A stretch of 64,000 bases of DNA, taken from positions 1 to 64,000 of the forward strand of contig JALEFZ010000056.1 in NCBI GenBank assembly GCA_022760475.1. The letters are read 5' to 3'. Below the pieces are notes generated by a model. The model saw only the letters and a program-made list of their open reading frames with translations. It searched no databases and had not been told where the DNA came from. This stretch comes from Bacteroidia bacterium (lineage in GTDB: Bacteria; Bacteroidota; Bacteroidia; J057). Each line of letters opens with the position of its first letter. Position 1 is the first letter of the stretch. The position numbers were made by a program, and so were the translations under genes. Below, piece by piece: positions 62,104 through 64,000 of the stretch.

Positions 62104-62907
62104 TCAATTTGTGGCATTTTGTTCGGATTCCGATTGAAACTTCTGAATGCGTTTTCGGGCCAACTCACAATAGTCCGAACTGATATCAATGCCAATATAG
62201 TTTCGCCCCAATTCATGTGCGGCTCTACAGCTTGTCCCACTCCCACACATGGGATCCAATACAAGGTCTCCTGCTTTTGTCCATGAATTGACATGATCTT
62301 TGGCCAAAGCCAGCGGAAATGGCGCTGGATGCCCCTTGGCTTCCTGATCTTCAGCCTTTTTCCCTACTACATATTCCCAAATATTCCCTTTGATTTTCTG
62401 CTTCTTGACAGGTTTCGCAAGTTTTGCTCGCTTTTGTTCGCCCTTGGAGAAGTTTTTATAAGTCGTTCCATTCAGCTTAAGTCCAGCATGTAGACAATCA
62501 ATCATGATGGGATTATGGGTCTTAACTGCTCCCTTACTCAGTACAAACATATACTCAAAGATATTGCTATACCTTTTCCTGTAGATTTGAGGAATGGGAT
62601 TCGTTTTTTGGAAGATCATGGTATCATGCAGGTTGAACCCAATTTCCTTGAAGTATAGTGCCTGCCTAAAACTGCTGCCAGTCTCACTGCCTTTGATGGT
62701 CGCATCTCCAACCACCCATACCAATACTCCCCCCTCTTTGGTAACTCGATATATTTGCTTTGCAATCTCTTCAAATGGGAATGTATAGCCCTTATAGGTC
62801 CTCAAATTGTCGTATGGAGGTGAGGTAAGGGTTAAGTCAATGGAATTTGCTTCAAAGCTTTTCATAAGCTCTACACAATTTCCTTCTATGATTTTATCGA
62901 GTTCCAC
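62104..62907 (-). CDS. DNA methyltransferase of the beta-type motif order (probable N4-cytosine)
   Basis: A 267-residue enzyme. The catalytic motif TSPPYDNLR (28-36) is N-terminal and the AdoMet-binding motif DPMCGSGTS (218-226) is C-terminal, followed by GRNYIGIDIS; this is the beta-class order. SPPY rather than DPPY favours N4-cytosine over N6-adenine methylation. HPAPFPLALAK (193-203) is the X-motif-like block. The start is a GTG (62907), the first possible codon after an in-frame stop. No restriction enzyme gene is adjacent, so it is likely a solitary methyltransferase or a remnant of a system. Confidence 0.85.
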   Translation of the reverse strand: MELDKIIEGNCVELMKSFEANSIDLTLTSPPYDNLRTYKGYTFPFEEIAKQIYRVTKEGGVLVWVVGDATIKGSETGSSFRQALYFKEIGFNLHDTMIFQKTNPIPQIYRKRYSNIFEYMFVLSKGAVKTHNPIMIDCLHAGLKLNGTTYKNFSKGEQKRAKLAKPVKKQKIKGNIWEYVVGKKAEDQEAKGHPAPFPLALAKDHVNSWTKAGDLVLDPMCGSGTSCRAAHELGRNYIGIDISSDYCELARKRIQKFQSESEQNATN

Positions 62908-63052
62908 AAGCAGGGATGTTCTGGTTTAGGTCAAATTAGTACAGGCAAAAGGAAATTGCCAATCAGGTTCTCAACAAAATACGGGTATCAAATTACCGGA
63001 AGAGGTAAGTTAATAACGCCTTGAATAAGCTTATTGAAACTTGGGTAAGGAA

Positions 63053-63790
63053 TCAGGAGCCAATAGGTGCATCTACATTTTCCTGAAAATAAAGCTCCTT
63101 GGTGGTCAATTCAAATGCACAAAGGTTGCCAAGACCGGATCGGTACTTGGCAAAGCAGCCATTGTCAATATCCAGTACCTGGTCTTGGTCCAACAGGGAA
63201 GCCATGTCCTGTATTTCGCTCTTTTCAATCGGAGTGTGTCCATGGACAATTACGCGCTCTTTTAGCCAGTTCCAATCGATGTCCTCGTACCACCAGCGGA
63301 CCCACATCATGGACTTGCGGTCTTTTAAGGGGTTATAAAGTTTCCAAAGAAAACCTTCTCCCTGGGCATCAGTAGTTTGCCCCTTGAAATTCAGGCCAGC
63401 ATGAACAAGGATGTACCCGTCTACTTCCTTGAAATAATCAAAGCTGTCTATGAATTCGATGTATCGTTCAGGAATTTCTTCGGTGTATTGGGCATCAAAA
63501 CTGCGCATGGTTTCTTTCCCACCATTGTATAGCCACATTTCAACCTCTGAGGGATCATCAAAGGCATCTACCATCATGGCTTCGTGGTTTCCTTTGATAC
63601 AATGAACCTTGTAATTGGCATCCTTTAAGGACATGACATAGTCCAGAACCCCTCGCGAATCAGGGCCTCTGTCCACAAAATCTCCGAGCAAATACAATTC
63701 ATCATTAGGCTTCAATTGGATCTTATTCTCCAAAAGCGTCTGAAATGTTTTGAAACAGCCATGTATATCCGAGATCGCAAACTTCCTCAT
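63053..63790 (-). CDS. PPP-type metallophosphatase (serine/threonine phosphatase or ApaH-like)
   Basis: A 245-residue protein. The dinuclear metal-site motifs ISDIHG (6-11), GDFVDRGPDS (36-45) and GNHE (67-70) are all present, and a later VIVHGHTP supplies further metal ligands. These identify the PPP family; candidates are a protein phosphatase (PrpA/PrpB type) or a diadenosine tetraphosphatase-like enzyme. It is in the same direction as the methyltransferase but 145 bp apart. Confidence 0.9.
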   Translation of the reverse strand: MRKFAISDIHGCFKTFQTLLENKIQLKPNDELYLLGDFVDRGPDSRGVLDYVMSLKDANYKVHCIKGNHEAMMVDAFDDPSEVEMWLYNGGKETMRSFDAQYTEEIPERYIEFIDSFDYFKEVDGYILVHAGLNFKGQTTDAQGEGFLWKLYNPLKDRKSMMWVRWWYEDIDWNWLKERVIVHGHTPIEKSEIQDMASLLDQDQVLDIDNGCFAKYRSGLGNLCAFELTTKELYFQENVDAPIGS

Positions 63791-63966
63791 TGTGTGCTAT
63801 ATGCCTCAAAATTAATAAACCCATTGAGAATTTCTAATTCTTTTTGCTTAGTGCTTTTTCTGGCGAAAAGTAAACATATAAGATTAAATATAATTATTAG
63901 CTCTTTTGAGTCCTTTCCTTATTTGACTTGATTTTTTACTTTAGAAGGATAAAGTTGACAAAGGTC

Positions 63967-64000
63967 ATGAAAAATACACTACTTATACTTCTGTTGCCGC
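63967..64000 (+). CDS. Start of an exported protein, cut by the window edge
   Basis: The ATG at 63967 begins a frame with MKNTLLILLLP, a basic residue followed by a hydrophobic stretch, as in a signal peptide. Only 11 codons are visible, so the product cannot be named. Confidence 0.55.
   Translation, partial: MKNTLLILLLP

Overview
The window is chromosomal DNA from a member of the Bacteroidota, most likely a marine or environmental Cytophagia/Saprospiria-type bacterium. The evidence is consistent across the window: type IX secretion (T9SS) C-terminal sorting domains on a multicopper oxidase and a 559-residue protein, a CHU_C-type C-terminus on a 1890-residue PKD-repeat protein, the T9SS component PorQ, a CrtD-type carotenoid desaturase, lipoprotein signals, moderately AT-rich DNA, weak Shine-Dalgarno sites and several TAnnTTTG-like -7 boxes. 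No prophage, insertion sequence or CRISPR array was seen. The only RNA gene is tRNA-His(GTG).

The most interesting region is 124-10784, minus strand. An AraC-type regulator with a degenerate receiver domain is followed by seven closely packed co-directional genes: a DJ-1/isonitrile-hydratase-like protein, a MerC-like membrane protein, a large tyrosinase, a LodA-like quinoprotein oxidase, an unrecognised 153-residue protein, a LodB-like flavoprotein and a secreted multicopper oxidase. A hairpin terminator closes the run. Two AGATTGCA direct repeats 21 bp apart lie just upstream of the first gene, next to a plausible promoter, as expected for an AraC-type activator. Together the genes look like one oxidative unit. 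It joins phenol oxidation (tyrosinase, laccase-like enzyme) with amine oxidation that releases peroxide (a LodA-type enzyme with a protein-derived quinone cofactor matured by LodB). This could serve melanin or quinone formation, cross-linking, or peroxide/quinone antagonism.

Next to it (10943-14160) a WYL-domain transcription factor is fused to a phytanoyl-CoA-dioxygenase-like domain whose distal metal histidine position appears to be Arg. It is divergent from rtcB (RNA ligase), with a perfect 8-bp inverted repeat between the two genes. After rtcB comes a 1167-residue lipoprotein that appears to hold two tandem alpha/beta-hydrolase-like halves.

18060-31817 (mostly minus strand) carries a Baeyer-Villiger-type monooxygenase, a possible gene remnant, lipoprotein and regulator genes, a SirB1-like protein, a DUF1028 protein, tRNA-His, the giant PKD adhesin-like protein, a membrane protein and PorQ. 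32085-44190 holds a LOG-family hydrolase, a lytic transglycosylase overlapping uvrA, a membrane protein overlapping a VOC protein, a CBM9/DUF5916 outer-membrane protein and several secreted or membrane proteins of unknown role. 44250-51440 holds an acyltransferase/CrtD pair, pyrophosphatase, a deoxyribosyltransferase-like protein, a LytTR response regulator, a LAS-type peptidase and a TetR regulator. 51668-64000 holds secreted unknowns, a COG2509-type flavoprotein, a bestrophin, an epimerase-like protein, free methionine-(R)-sulfoxide reductase, DivIVA, a WD40 protein, an apparently solitary DNA methyltransferase, a PPP-type phosphatase and the start of one more exported protein.
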